Source: Parvularcula sp039033795
GTDB lineage: Bacteria; Pseudomonadota; Alphaproteobacteria; Caulobacterales; Parvularculaceae
Reading direction: 5' to 3'
DNA: 16,886 nt
Assembly: GCA_039033795.1 (NCBI GenBank)
Contig: JBCCBY010000028.1
Coordinates: forward strand, 1 to 16,886
Shown here: positions 7,833-16,700 of the stretch, one piece after another
Numbering within the stretch: the first letter of the stretch is position 1
How the letters are laid out: every line of letters starts with the position of its first letter
Translations under genes and position numbers: made by a program
Notes under the pieces: generated by a model
Databases searched by the model: none
Told to the model about the DNA's origin: nothing
The model's input: the letters and a program-made list of their open reading frames with translations, nothing else

Positions 7833-9882
7833 TGCCCGACCTCGGCTCTCCATCGACATCGACCTGTTCCTCGTCCGGCAGCCTATCCGCCGCACCGAGG
7901 AGTTCTTGCTGAAGCAATTCAAGGCGCGAGGGGCCTTCGCGGTTGCCATCCGCACGGATCTGCCTGCCCTCAACGAACTGGTACTTCTTGGCGGTAACGA
8001 GGTTCGCCGAGTTGCGGTCTCTGATAATCGTTGGGCGAATGAACACCATCAGTGTGGTCTCTTCCTCAGAACTCTCCGAGCCGCGGAAGAAAAAACCAAG
8101 CAGAGGAATATCACCCAAGATCGGCACTTTTGATTCCGTCCGCCGACGGTCGTTATCAACCAAGCCGCCAATGATGAGTGTCTGCCCATCGCCCGCGACG
8201 GCAACCGTCTCAACCACCGATTTGTTGGTGATGATGCTATCCGAAGCCGTGGTGAAGGCGCCGATTGAACTTATCTCCAACCGGACCTTCAAAAGAACAG
8301 AATCGCCTTCATTGATCTGCGGCGTCACCTGGAGAATGTTGCCGATATCCTCCCGCTCAATATTCCGGAACCCTCCTTGAAAGTCCGATCCCACCGCTTC
8401 GCCGGTCACGATGGGGATCTCTTGGCCAGCTTGGAAGTTCGCCGTCTCGTTATCAAGAACGGTGACATGGTTGGTGGAGAGAACATTGGATCGGCCGTCT
8501 GACTTGATCGCCGAGACCAGCACACCCCAAACATCCCCGTCATCGGTGATACCGCCGAAGCCAGATAGAAACCCGTTGAAACTCAAAAGGTCCGACACCG
8601 CCGCCTGCACCAGCTGTCCCGAGAGAGCAGCGACATCCGAATCGACATCATCGACCTGCGTGACAATCACCGTTCCTGTGTCGGTGGTCTCTGTCGTCTC
8701 ACGCACCCCGTCATCCTCTGTCAGAAAAAACGCTGCTCCTGCTGCGGACAATAGGTTTGGCTGCGTGTCCGTAAAAGTTGCCGCCGTGAGAGGGATGTTG
8801 TCACCGCCCGTGAGGTATTGAACCCCTAGCTCTCGAGCCGTGTTGTCGTTGATTTCCACCACCAGGGCTTCGATCATCACTTGAGGCCGTTGAACATCGA
8901 GCCGCGCGACCAATTGGCGAATGGTCTTTTGCACCTCGAGCGAGGCATTGACCAAAATAGCATTGGTCGGCTTATGGAAACTTATCCTTGGACTGATGGA
9001 TGAACTATCGGCACCAGCCGCCGTGCCATCACCGCTGCCAAGGAGAGTGTTGATGATCGGGATGATCTGCTCACCATCCGCGTGATTGAGATAAATCGTG
9101 TCAAAATTACCGCGTAGACGGCTGGTTTGATCGAGCTGCTCAATAATCGGTATCACCGATTGGATTTGATCCGGTGTACCCCTGAGGATGATCTGGTTGG
9201 TGATTTGATCGTCGATCACATCGAGCTGACGCGAATTGGCATCACCGCCCGCGCGATCACCAACCACAGCGCGCAAAGTCATGGCGACACTTTCAGCGCT
9301 CGCGTTTTCAAGAAGAAACGTTCGTACAATGGTGGTATCGATATCAATCCGCTTGACGACATCCTGTACACGATCAACATTGCGTTCGGAGTCAACAACA
9401 ACGACGGCGTTGCTTTCAGAGATCGGAATCAACAGACCCTGCTGGCCAACGAGCCCACGCAAGGCACTGGCCGCTGAACGCACATCAATATGCTCAAAAG
9501 CGATGATCCGTGTAACCGTCGATGTTTGCCCCGAACTGCCTTCGAGCGGCGCTGAATCGCGCGCACCCTGCTCAATGGGGACGATTTTGTAGACGCCATC
9601 ACCCGCAGGAACGGCCGTGAACTTGTTCACCTGGAGCGTTGCCAAAAAGACTTCCCATACCTGTTGCGGTGTCAGGCCCATGCCAGGAGGTGAAATAATG
9701 TTGGCCCGTCCTTGAAGGCTTGGATCAAGCACGAGCTGAAATCCCGTCCTTTCCGCGACCTCCGAGGCAACCAAGGACAGATTGGCGTTCTCGTAATTGA
9801 GCGTCACGAGGGGCTGCGCTGCAACAGGGGACGATACACCCATCAGCATCAAGACCAGCGCGGCAAACAAGTGTTTCAGCAT
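7825..9882 (-). CDS. gspD: Type II secretion system outer-membrane secretin GspD
   Basis: Forms the multimeric outer-membrane channel through which folded substrates leave. The 685-residue product has a signal peptide cleaved about after VAA22. The N0 domain follows (VTLNYENANLSLVASEVAERTGFQLVLDP, read across 26-54), then N1-N3 repeats (about 120-330: EHIDVRSAASALRGLV, LENASAESVAMTLRAVVGD, LNHADGEQIIPIINTLLG). The secretin barrel covers about 331-620. It holds RPQVMIEALVVEIND and the signature VPILGDIPLLGFFFR (586-600), ending with TTLMVFIRPTII. Residues about 361-418 form an acidic Thr/Asp-rich insert, perhaps a cap loop. The last 60 residues are charged and fit an S-domain/pilotin contact region; no pilotin gene is seen. 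The ATG lies six bases after the gspC stop. Confidence 0.97.
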   Translation of the reverse strand: MLKHLFAALVLMLMGVSSPVAAQPLVTLNYENANLSLVASEVAERTGFQLVLDPSLQGRANIISPPGMGLTPQQVWEVFLATLQVNKFTAVPAGDGVYKIVPIEQGARDSAPLEGSSGQTSTVTRIIAFEHIDVRSAASALRGLVGQQGLLIPISESNAVVVVDSERNVDRVQDVVKRIDIDTTIVRTFLLENASAESVAMTLRAVVGDRAGGDANSRQLDVIDDQITNQIILRGTPDQIQSVIPIIEQLDQTSRLRGNFDTIYLNHADGEQIIPIINTLLGSGDGTAAGADSSSISPRISFHKPTNAILVNASLEVQKTIRQLVARLDVQRPQVMIEALVVEINDNTARELGVQYLTGGDNIPLTAATFTDTQPNLLSAAGAAFFLTEDDGVRETTETTDTGTVIVTQVDDVDSDVAALSGQLVQAAVSDLLSFNGFLSGFGGITDDGDVWGVLVSAIKSDGRSNVLSTNHVTVLDNETANFQAGQEIPIVTGEAVGSDFQGGFRNIEREDIGNILQVTPQINEGDSVLLKVRLEISSIGAFTTASDSIITNKSVVETVAVAGDGQTLIIGGLVDNDRRRTESKVPILGDIPLLGFFFRGSESSEEETTLMVFIRPTIIRDRNSANLVTAKKYQFVEGRQIRADGNREGPSRLELLQQELLGAADRLPDEEQVDVDGEPRSGNE

Positions 9883-9888
9883 GTTGAT

Positions 9889-10713
9889 CTACTGCCCCAA
9901 GAGAGCGGTACTTGGTACCGTCCGTTCGAATTCTTCGTCGCCCCGTACAAAGGTCACGGTCACGGTATTCTGTTTACTGATTTCACTCAGCAAGATGTTG
10001 ATTGCATCTGCCGATGTCGGAAGCTCGCGGCCTGCGACCCGAAGAATGCGATCGGATGGAATGACGCCTTCAGCATCCAACAATGGCGCAATCCACGGCA
10101 TTTGTTCGACAAACGCGGCCACGCCAATGACTTGGCTCTCTGTTTGTTCAATCGGACCAGTCGATGCAGCAGGTTGGGGTGGCTCGATCACCTGAATGCC
10201 CGAATTCTCCCGATCCGGGCGCTGTTTTAAGGACAGGGTTTCCGAGGCGCCTTGCCGGCTAATCACCACCCGCGTTTCTTCGATCCGCTCAAGCATCACA
10301 CCAGGAATGATCTCTTCATTCACGCGGACAAGCTTTTGGTCTTCTCCGGGGACAGCGATGACAGCAGAAGGGGTGCCCTCACCCGCCACCACGGCCGTCG
10401 GTCCCACCAAGGTGAGCTTCAACGTCGTCTCTTTGAGATCTTCTTCAACCACCTCAAACGCGTCAGCATCGTCCGTAACCGGACCGAAGAGGAACGAAGA
10501 CTGCAACGTCGAAAGATCGCTGTCGATGCCGCGTCGCAACTCGGCACGTTGGCTGATCACCACCCCATCAGCTCCGCCCAAGGGCCCAAAGGCTGCCAAA
10601 AGGGCGTCGACCAAGGCCAAGGCGATCAAGGCCGATGCCGCAACAGCCGCGATGCGCGCCGACCGTGGTGAACGGTCGGCCTTGGCCGCTAACGCTGGTC
10701 CTTGTGGCAACAT
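9889..10713 (-). CDS. gspC: Type II secretion system inner-membrane protein GspC
   Basis: Connects the inner-membrane platform to the secretin and helps choose substrates. From the ATG at 10713 the product is 274 residues. It has a short basic cytoplasmic tail, a membrane helix (about 20-43), and the periplasmic HR domain (about 73-165). The HR domain contains SSFLFGPV, LKLTLVGPTAVV and SAVIAVPGEDQKLVRVNEEI, followed by VMLERIEETRVVIS. A Pro/Gln/Glu-rich linker (165-195) leads to a C-terminal PDZ-like domain (about 200-267: PLLDAEGVIPSDRILRVAGR, then SADAINILL). Longer starts exist (TTG at 10776, ATG at 10755). I prefer 10713 because AAGG sits six bases upstream and the others lack a good site. 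It is the first gene of the gsp cluster, after an intergenic gap with a terminator. Confidence 0.92.
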   Translation of the reverse strand: MLPQGPALAAKADRSPRSARIAAVAASALIALALVDALLAAFGPLGGADGVVISQRAELRRGIDSDLSTLQSSFLFGPVTDDADAFEVVEEDLKETTLKLTLVGPTAVVAGEGTPSAVIAVPGEDQKLVRVNEEIIPGVMLERIEETRVVISRQGASETLSLKQRPDRENSGIQVIEPPQPAASTGPIEQTESQVIGVAAFVEQMPWIAPLLDAEGVIPSDRILRVAGRELPTSADAINILLSEISKQNTVTVTFVRGDEEFERTVPSTALLGQ

Positions 10714-10795
10714 TTCTGACCTTTTCCGAGCAGCGCCTGTGCAAGGGATGCGCATGCCTCGGACCCCTGTCTTCAATCTTCGCGGCCAACGCTAC

Positions 10796-10823
10796 AACTT
10801 AACGATTAGATTAAAGTAAGCAA
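10796..10823 (-). promoter_or_regulatory. Possible promoter region upstream of gspC (weak)
   Basis: The gap between the receptor stop (10895) and gspC is about 180 bases and is AT-rich only around 10796-10830, directly after the terminator. On the minus strand a TTGCTT (plus 10818-10823) and a TAAGTT (plus 10796-10801) lie 16 bases apart, a poor sigma-70-like pair. The same patch has two TTAA half-sites (plus 10799-10802 and 10811-10814) eight bases apart, reminiscent of a CtrA box except that CtrA uses seven. The location fits a gsp promoter, but the sequence match is weak. Confidence 0.25.
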
Positions 10824-10846
10824 AATCCATAGGGAACAATCCGTGC

Positions 10847-10872
10847 AAAAAAGGGCGCAAAAAGCGCCCTTT
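10847..10872 (-). terminator. Rho-independent terminator after the TonB-dependent receptor
   Basis: Read on the minus strand, the stem AAAGGGCGC (plus 10864-10872) pairs exactly with GCGCCCTTT (plus 10850-10858) around a five-base T loop (plus 10859-10863). Three further T's follow, making a run of six T's from the stem end. It begins 23 bases past the receptor stop codon and precedes gspC. The plus strand has no gene that would use it. Confidence 0.85.
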
Positions 10873-10894
10873 ATCGTGGATCATTGAGCTTGGA

Positions 10895-13627
10895 TTAGAA
10901 TGACGCGGTGAGGCTGATCGAAAATGCCTGGCCTCGATCGTAGCGCAGGTAGGGCACCTGCTCGCCCTCAACACCTTCACGATAAACGTCGAACTCTTCG
11001 CCAAGGAGGTTTTGGACCTTTGCCTGGAGGCCATAAACGCCCCGCAGCATTTCAAAGTTCCGGGAGACCAGAAGGTCCACCGTGAGCGGCGGATTTTCGA
11101 CAATCTCTGGCAGCAAGGCACCACCAGGCGCTGGCGTGCCGCCGGCGAGAATGCGGTCGCTGGCGTGGTTGAGAAGAGCGGTCGCTTTGAAGCCAGTATC
11201 TGGATTTTCGATACTGAGCTGGAAATTCGCAAGATGATCCGATTGGCCCACCAAGGAGCGGCCATCATCGAGGAAACCGACACCATTCTGGATCACTTCC
11301 TGCGCTGAGGTGCTTTGATTGGGGAGCGAGATGTCGCCTTCGGCGTCAATCTCGGATTGCGAATAGGTGTAGTTGAAACCCGCAAACAGCTCCTTATCGC
11401 CAAAAAGGTTGCCAGGCATCACGTCGAGGAAACCAACGTTGTGAAGACTAAAGCGCTTTTCGGCTTCAAACTCGATGCCCCATATTTCTGCCGATGGTAC
11501 GTTCACGAAGGTTGTGCGATTGTCTTCGGTGCCGAGCTCCACACGCTCGATCGGGTTTTCGATGTCCTTGTAGAACAGACCAAGCGTCACGAATTCACCG
11601 CGGCGAAAATAATACTCTCCGCGAACATCATAATTGGTCAGCTCCGAGTTCTCGAGGAACGGGTTCCCCGCGATGCCGACGTTAAAGTCAGGATCGTTGA
11701 AAATGGTCGGGACCAGTTCACGGAACTGAGGACGCGTGATCGTCTCTGAGTAACCCGCGCGAAGCTGAAGATTTCCGAGCGGGTTCCACGTCACGGTGAC
11801 GGCGGGAAGGACATAGTCCTCCTCAATCGCATCGATTTCCGTCACGTTGTCAGGCGTGGCTGCCAAAAAGGTCGAAGCCTCTTGAGTCGAGCTCTCAAAA
11901 CGAGCGCCGATCGATGCCCGCAGGTACTGATTAATTTCGAAATCCGTCAACGCATAACCGGCGAAGACTTCGAGCGAGGCTTCACTTTCATCGGGGAATG
12001 CTGGATTCGAAATGGGTTGGAATTCGATCAGACCAAGATCTATAACGTCTTCTGAGTAAAGAACGTCAACGCGCGACCCTTCGATCAGAGACACGAGGTC
12101 AACGTTGCCCGTTAAAGGCCCCTCGGTAATACGGCGCGGAATATCTTGGAGTTGGAATTGACGGCGGGAAGTGCTCCGTTCTTTATCCGTATAAGCACCA
12201 CCGAACAAAACCTTTACCTCACGATTGGCAAAAGTCAGAGGCTTCTCGAAGTCAAGGCCCGCATAAAAATTGGTGTCGTCGAGAAAAGAAAAGTTGATTT
12301 CGTTAAGCTCACCACGACGACTGACCACCTGGTTTGATGTCCGCGTGATCGTGCTGCCGTCAGCACCCGTCAGCGTTTGGGTGACGTCATCACGGCTGGT
12401 GGTACGTTCTTGCGGAGCGTCCCGCGAGGCTTCACCGTAGGCAACGCGCCAATTGGCTTGGAGATCACCAAGGCTCGCCAATGTGTGCTCACCGTTGAGC
12501 TGGGTCTGCCAAACTTCCCGCTCGATGTAGTCGGTGAACTCAAAAAGACCACCGTCTTCGTTGAAGAATTCACTCTGTGTACCTTGGTCAAGAACACCAA
12601 GCTGCGCACGCTTCAAAGAGCTACGCAGGAGGTAGGATGTGAGCGAGATCTCGTGGTCACCCACTTCAACACCAAGGGTGTGAAGCGCGTTCACTTCAAC
12701 GGTGTGACGGGTTTCTTCGTAGTCGCGGCGATCCGTCAGGAAACTGGTCCGATCATCAACCGAAAGGACATCCGTGTTCGCACGGTCGCGAACCTCGATA
12801 GCGTCGCGGCTTTGGAACTCGTTCGAGTAACCAACGACCAAGGCGGTGCCAAGGCGCATGGAGGCATTATCAACGAGAACCCGACCCACCGAGAAGGAGG
12901 CTTCGCCGTTAAGAGGCGTGTTGTCCTCAACGGTGATGACCGCGAGGTCCGTCACATCTTCGTTCAGGGCTCGGGCGACATCGGCGCCAGAGATAGAGAA
13001 ATCACCGCGCGCGCGTGCGTCAGCGATAGAAGGCAAGTCCCGTGAACCATCGTCCCAGCCAAAACGATCCGTGTCTGATCCATTATAGAAAAGACCTTCC
13101 TGGAACGTTGTTTCTGTATCACCCGAGAAGCCGATCGAGAGACTGAAGAAGTTGTTCGTCGGTACCGCGATGGTTTGAAGATCGATCGCGGCACCGCCAA
13201 ATTCGCCAGAGAATTGCGGCGAAAAGGTCTTTTGTGCCAGGGACCCTGACAAGAGATCAGTGGGGATTAGATCGAGCGGGGCCGCGCGCCGCAGGGGCTC
13301 CGGCGACGGAATGGGAACACCGTTGATCGTCGCCGCTGAATATCGCTCGTTCAAACCACGAGCCACCGGGAATTTTCCGTCAACGATCGAAATACCCGTC
13401 ACCCGGCGAAGGGCTGCAGCGATATCGGAGTCGCCCGTTCTCTGAAAATCTTCAGCATCAAGCAGGTTGGCAATCTCTGACGTTGATCGCTTTTCGTCTG
13501 GAACGAAGGCGCCGCGGACGACAATCAAATCGCCGTCGTCATCGTCTTGCGCGATAGCAGATGCCCCCATGCCGCAGAGCGCGAGCACCAACACTGACGA
13601 TGAAACCAGTGTTTTCTTCTTCTGCAT
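10895..13627 (-). CDS. TonB-dependent outer-membrane receptor
   Basis: Energy-coupled outer-membrane importer; the ligand cannot be read from the sequence. From the ATG at 13627 the product is 910 residues. The signal peptide is MQKKKTLVSSSVLVLALCG with cleavage near SAIA-Q (26/27). An acidic start leads to a TonB box-like DLIVVRG (33-39). The plug domain follows (about 40-150: AALRRVTGISIVDGKFPVAR, INGVPIPSPEP, DLIPTDLLSGSLAQKTFSPQ, GEFGGAAIDL). The rest is a 22-strand-type barrel with late motifs NLQLRAGYSETITRPQFREL and FTLGLFYKDIENPIE-like strands, ending in Phe as expected for barrel assembly. An upstream ATG at 13645 would add six residues. I chose 13627 because GAGG lies six bases before it and the signal peptide is then cleaner. 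No FecR-like signalling extension is present. Confidence 0.95.
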   Translation of the reverse strand: MQKKKTLVSSSVLVLALCGMGASAIAQDDDDGDLIVVRGAFVPDEKRSTSEIANLLDAEDFQRTGDSDIAAALRRVTGISIVDGKFPVARGLNERYSAATINGVPIPSPEPLRRAAPLDLIPTDLLSGSLAQKTFSPQFSGEFGGAAIDLQTIAVPTNNFFSLSIGFSGDTETTFQEGLFYNGSDTDRFGWDDGSRDLPSIADARARGDFSISGADVARALNEDVTDLAVITVEDNTPLNGEASFSVGRVLVDNASMRLGTALVVGYSNEFQSRDAIEVRDRANTDVLSVDDRTSFLTDRRDYEETRHTVEVNALHTLGVEVGDHEISLTSYLLRSSLKRAQLGVLDQGTQSEFFNEDGGLFEFTDYIEREVWQTQLNGEHTLASLGDLQANWRVAYGEASRDAPQERTTSRDDVTQTLTGADGSTITRTSNQVVSRRGELNEINFSFLDDTNFYAGLDFEKPLTFANREVKVLFGGAYTDKERSTSRRQFQLQDIPRRITEGPLTGNVDLVSLIEGSRVDVLYSEDVIDLGLIEFQPISNPAFPDESEASLEVFAGYALTDFEINQYLRASIGARFESSTQEASTFLAATPDNVTEIDAIEEDYVLPAVTVTWNPLGNLQLRAGYSETITRPQFRELVPTIFNDPDFNVGIAGNPFLENSELTNYDVRGEYYFRRGEFVTLGLFYKDIENPIERVELGTEDNRTTFVNVPSAEIWGIEFEAEKRFSLHNVGFLDVMPGNLFGDKELFAGFNYTYSQSEIDAEGDISLPNQSTSAQEVIQNGVGFLDDGRSLVGQSDHLANFQLSIENPDTGFKATALLNHASDRILAGGTPAPGGALLPEIVENPPLTVDLLVSRNFEMLRGVYGLQAKVQNLLGEEFDVYREGVEGEQVPYLRYDRGQAFSISLTASF

Positions 13628-13663
13628 GATTGCCCTCAAGTCCATCAGTTATCCAGTAAACGG

Positions 13664-13701
13664 AAAAAGAAACCCAGGCGGATTGGTTTCATCCACCTGG
13701 G
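13664..13701 (-). terminator. Rho-independent terminator between the large secreted protein and the receptor
   Basis: Read on the minus strand, CCCAGGTGGAT (plus 13691-13701) pairs with ATCCGCCTGGG (plus 13673-13683), an 11-bp stem with one T-G wobble, around a seven-base loop. TTTCTTTTT follows at once (plus 13664-13672). It starts 17 bases after the stop codon at 13718 and ends only 36 bases before the receptor ATG at 13627. That leaves no room for a normal promoter between the terminator and the receptor gene. Confidence 0.88.
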
Positions 13702-13717
13702 CCCAAGGCATTAGGCG

Positions 13718-16700
13718 TTAGTTGTTTTCATCCAGGAAGGACCAACCTGCGTGCCAATTGTCGGCGTCATTCTCGAAGGCACCAACATAATCGACATCAT
13801 CGAGGAACGCTTCGATCGCAGCGGCCTTTTCCGCCGCTGTGACACCGCTAGGGAGGGTCACAGCACCATAAAACGTCTCGAGCGTGCCAATAATCGTTGA
13901 TCCCGCATTGGTCACCTCGCCCGTTGAAAGGAGCGGAAGGCCCGTTTCTGATTCCGTACCAAGACCGCTGAACGTCGGGTTGCCGTTCACATTATCTGTA
14001 CCCGTGGTAAAGATATCGACATCACCGGAGCCAGTGTCAGCTGCGGACCCGTCAAAATCAGCGACAAACACAGAGCGGAGCTCTGGTTCCCGCGATGGGC
14101 TCACGCTCGCATCGGTGAAATCGGTCGCATCGTCGCGCACACCAACCACGATAGCGTTCGCAATGAGCCCGTCCGTGCCCGCACGAAGAACGATCCCATC
14201 GTCGTTGCCATTGCTATTGTCAGCAGTGCCATCATTCTGCGCGTCGATGATGTTGGATGCGGTAACGTTGGCGATCACAGGCACCGAGATCGGCGTCACA
14301 TCTGCGTTTGAGCTGCGGTTGTCGCCCTCGAACACATTGTCGTTGCTTTGGTCACCGTTCACGACAATCGCAAACTGCAGCGCACCCTGCCAGCCGTCAG
14401 TCCAGTCGATCGAGTCGTCACCAGCATTGCTGATGATGATGTGGCTTGCGTTCACCGTGCCGCCAAAGAACTCAATGCCGTCATCCGCATTATCGACGAC
14501 CTCAACAAAATCCACCGTGGTGCCGTTGCCGACACCTTGAAGCGCAAGACCATTAAGTTCGTTGGTATCGGTGAACGGAAAGCCGGCGTACCGGATTTGG
14601 AGATATTCGATATTGCCTGAACTGTCATCCGTGGTTGCACCACCGAAGAGCCCTGAGTTGCCCTCACCGAACTTCTCGCACGCAATGGTGCCTCCCGTTG
14701 CACTGCCGTCTGCACAGGCATTGATCGGTGCACGACCGTTCACGACAACGCCGCCCCAACGGTCGAAGTTGCCGGTCACCGGTGTCGAGGCGCCTTCCAG
14801 GTCCCGCAGGTTGGTCATGATCACCGGTGACGTATCCGTGCCATTGATCGAGATTTGGTTGCCGCGGGAGACGATCAGCGTGTCAACTTCTGGGTCATCG
14901 GACGCGGCAAAGATGGTCACGCCAGCAGGAACCGTCAGCGTCACACCGCCCGCGCTATCTGCCGCACCGAGATCGTCACCCACGAAAACAGAGCCGGACA
15001 GCTCATAAAGCGCGCCAGCGACAAGCGTTACATCACTGGTGAGCGTCCCTGTAAGCGTACAGATAATACTTTCGCTGCGATCACTCGGGATCGAACGGTT
15101 GGTGTTTTGGAAGGTGCCAGCCGGGCAGTCACCGACGGTCGACTGAACTGAACCGCTGAGGAGACCAACAGGAAGGACCCACTCACGCAGCCAGCTCGAT
15201 GCCACCGACTGAACCGATGGGTCGAAAGCACCGACATAATCGACGACCTGGAGGAATGGGTTGAAGTCTTCTTCGTCCACCGTGAGGTCCACCGTCTGGC
15301 GGGTGATCGTCACGACATCATCGTCTTCGCCATTGGTGTTGAGGTCACCGGAACCGTCGATCGGGAAACCGAAGGTCGGGTCGATGTCCGCGTTGCCAGC
15401 CAGAAACAGGCCATTGATGAGGTTGATGTTCGACAAGATCACGTTGTTCCGCGTCGTATCGCCCGTCATTGTCTCAAAGTCGTCGACAAAGCTTGCCGGG
15501 ACGGCGCTACCGATCAGGTTACCTTCGTCGTCTTCTGCCTGAACGCCAACAACTGGGCTTGCGCCGTCGTTTTCGAGATCAGTCTCAGCCACAACGACCG
15601 AAAAGAACTCGGGAAGAACGTCCGCGTCGCCGCTGTTTTGGGTGAAGCTGATGCCCGGCTCGCGGGTACCGGAAACAATACCGTTGGCAATGACAGCTGC
15701 GGTACCAGCACGAAGGGTGATGCCACCGTCGCTACCAACGCCGGCAGAGGCGTCGCCATTACCAACAAAGGTGAAGTTTGAGATCGTTGGGAACGAACGA
15801 GGATCCGCATCAGGATCATCACCAACGTTGTCGCCTTCGATCTGGTTGTCGTTGCTGTTCGAACCATCGTCGTCGCCAACCACAACGGCGTACTGGATCG
15901 AACCTGTCCAGCCGTCGGTCCAGTCGATCGAGTCATCGTCTGCATCCGAAACAACGAGGAAGCGGACATTGGCCGTACCACCGAAGAATTCGATGCCGTC
16001 ATCGGCGTTGTTGTGGATCTGGATGAACTCGAGCGTCGTGCCGTCACCAACACCTTGCAGTGCCAGACCGTTGAGCTCGTTGTCATCAGTGAAAGGGAAA
16101 CCAGCGTACTGGATACGCACGAAGCTCAGCGTACCGGAGTCGTCGCCAGCATCCGAACCACCATAGAGGCCCGAGTTGCCTTCACCGTTCGCGATACAAG
16201 CGTCGGTGCCGCCAGTGGCGCTACCGTCGCTACAGTCGTTGATTGGCGCGAGACCGTTAATCACAATACCGCCCCAGCGGCTGGTGTTGGTGGTCTCTTC
16301 GAACGACACAGCGCCTGTCTCATCAACGAAACCGTTCGATGCTGCTTCTTCGAGGTTGAGGTCGGTGCCCTGAACGTCAGCGTCCGCGAGGTCGGAAAGG
16401 GTGGTGAAGATGATCGGGTTGATGCGCGTGCCTTGAGCTTCGATGGTCGAGCAAGGCGAAACAACGAGCGTATCAACGATAGCGTCGTCGTTTTTCGCAG
16501 CGATCACAGCGCCTGGCTCAATGATGAGCGTGCCAGTGTCGGCCGCCGAACAATCAACCGTCATTCCATCGACAGTGTTCTCACCAACGAATGTTGGGCC
16601 GTCGATGACGTAGAGGTTGCCTGCTGCGAACGTTTCGGTGCCGGTGATCACCGTGCTGTCCGTACCAACCGTGATGGTGCTGGTCGACGCGCTGGCTGGG

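Noticed and set aside
10799..10814. CtrA binding site
   Set aside because: The TTAA half-sites are separated by 8 rather than 7 bases, and a single imperfect site in an AT-rich gap is weak evidence; kept only as part of a low-confidence regulatory patch.
12377..13045. Plus-strand open frame (222 codons) opposite the receptor gene
   Set aside because: Fully inside the receptor barrel coding region, with no signal, domain or ribosome site that competes with it.
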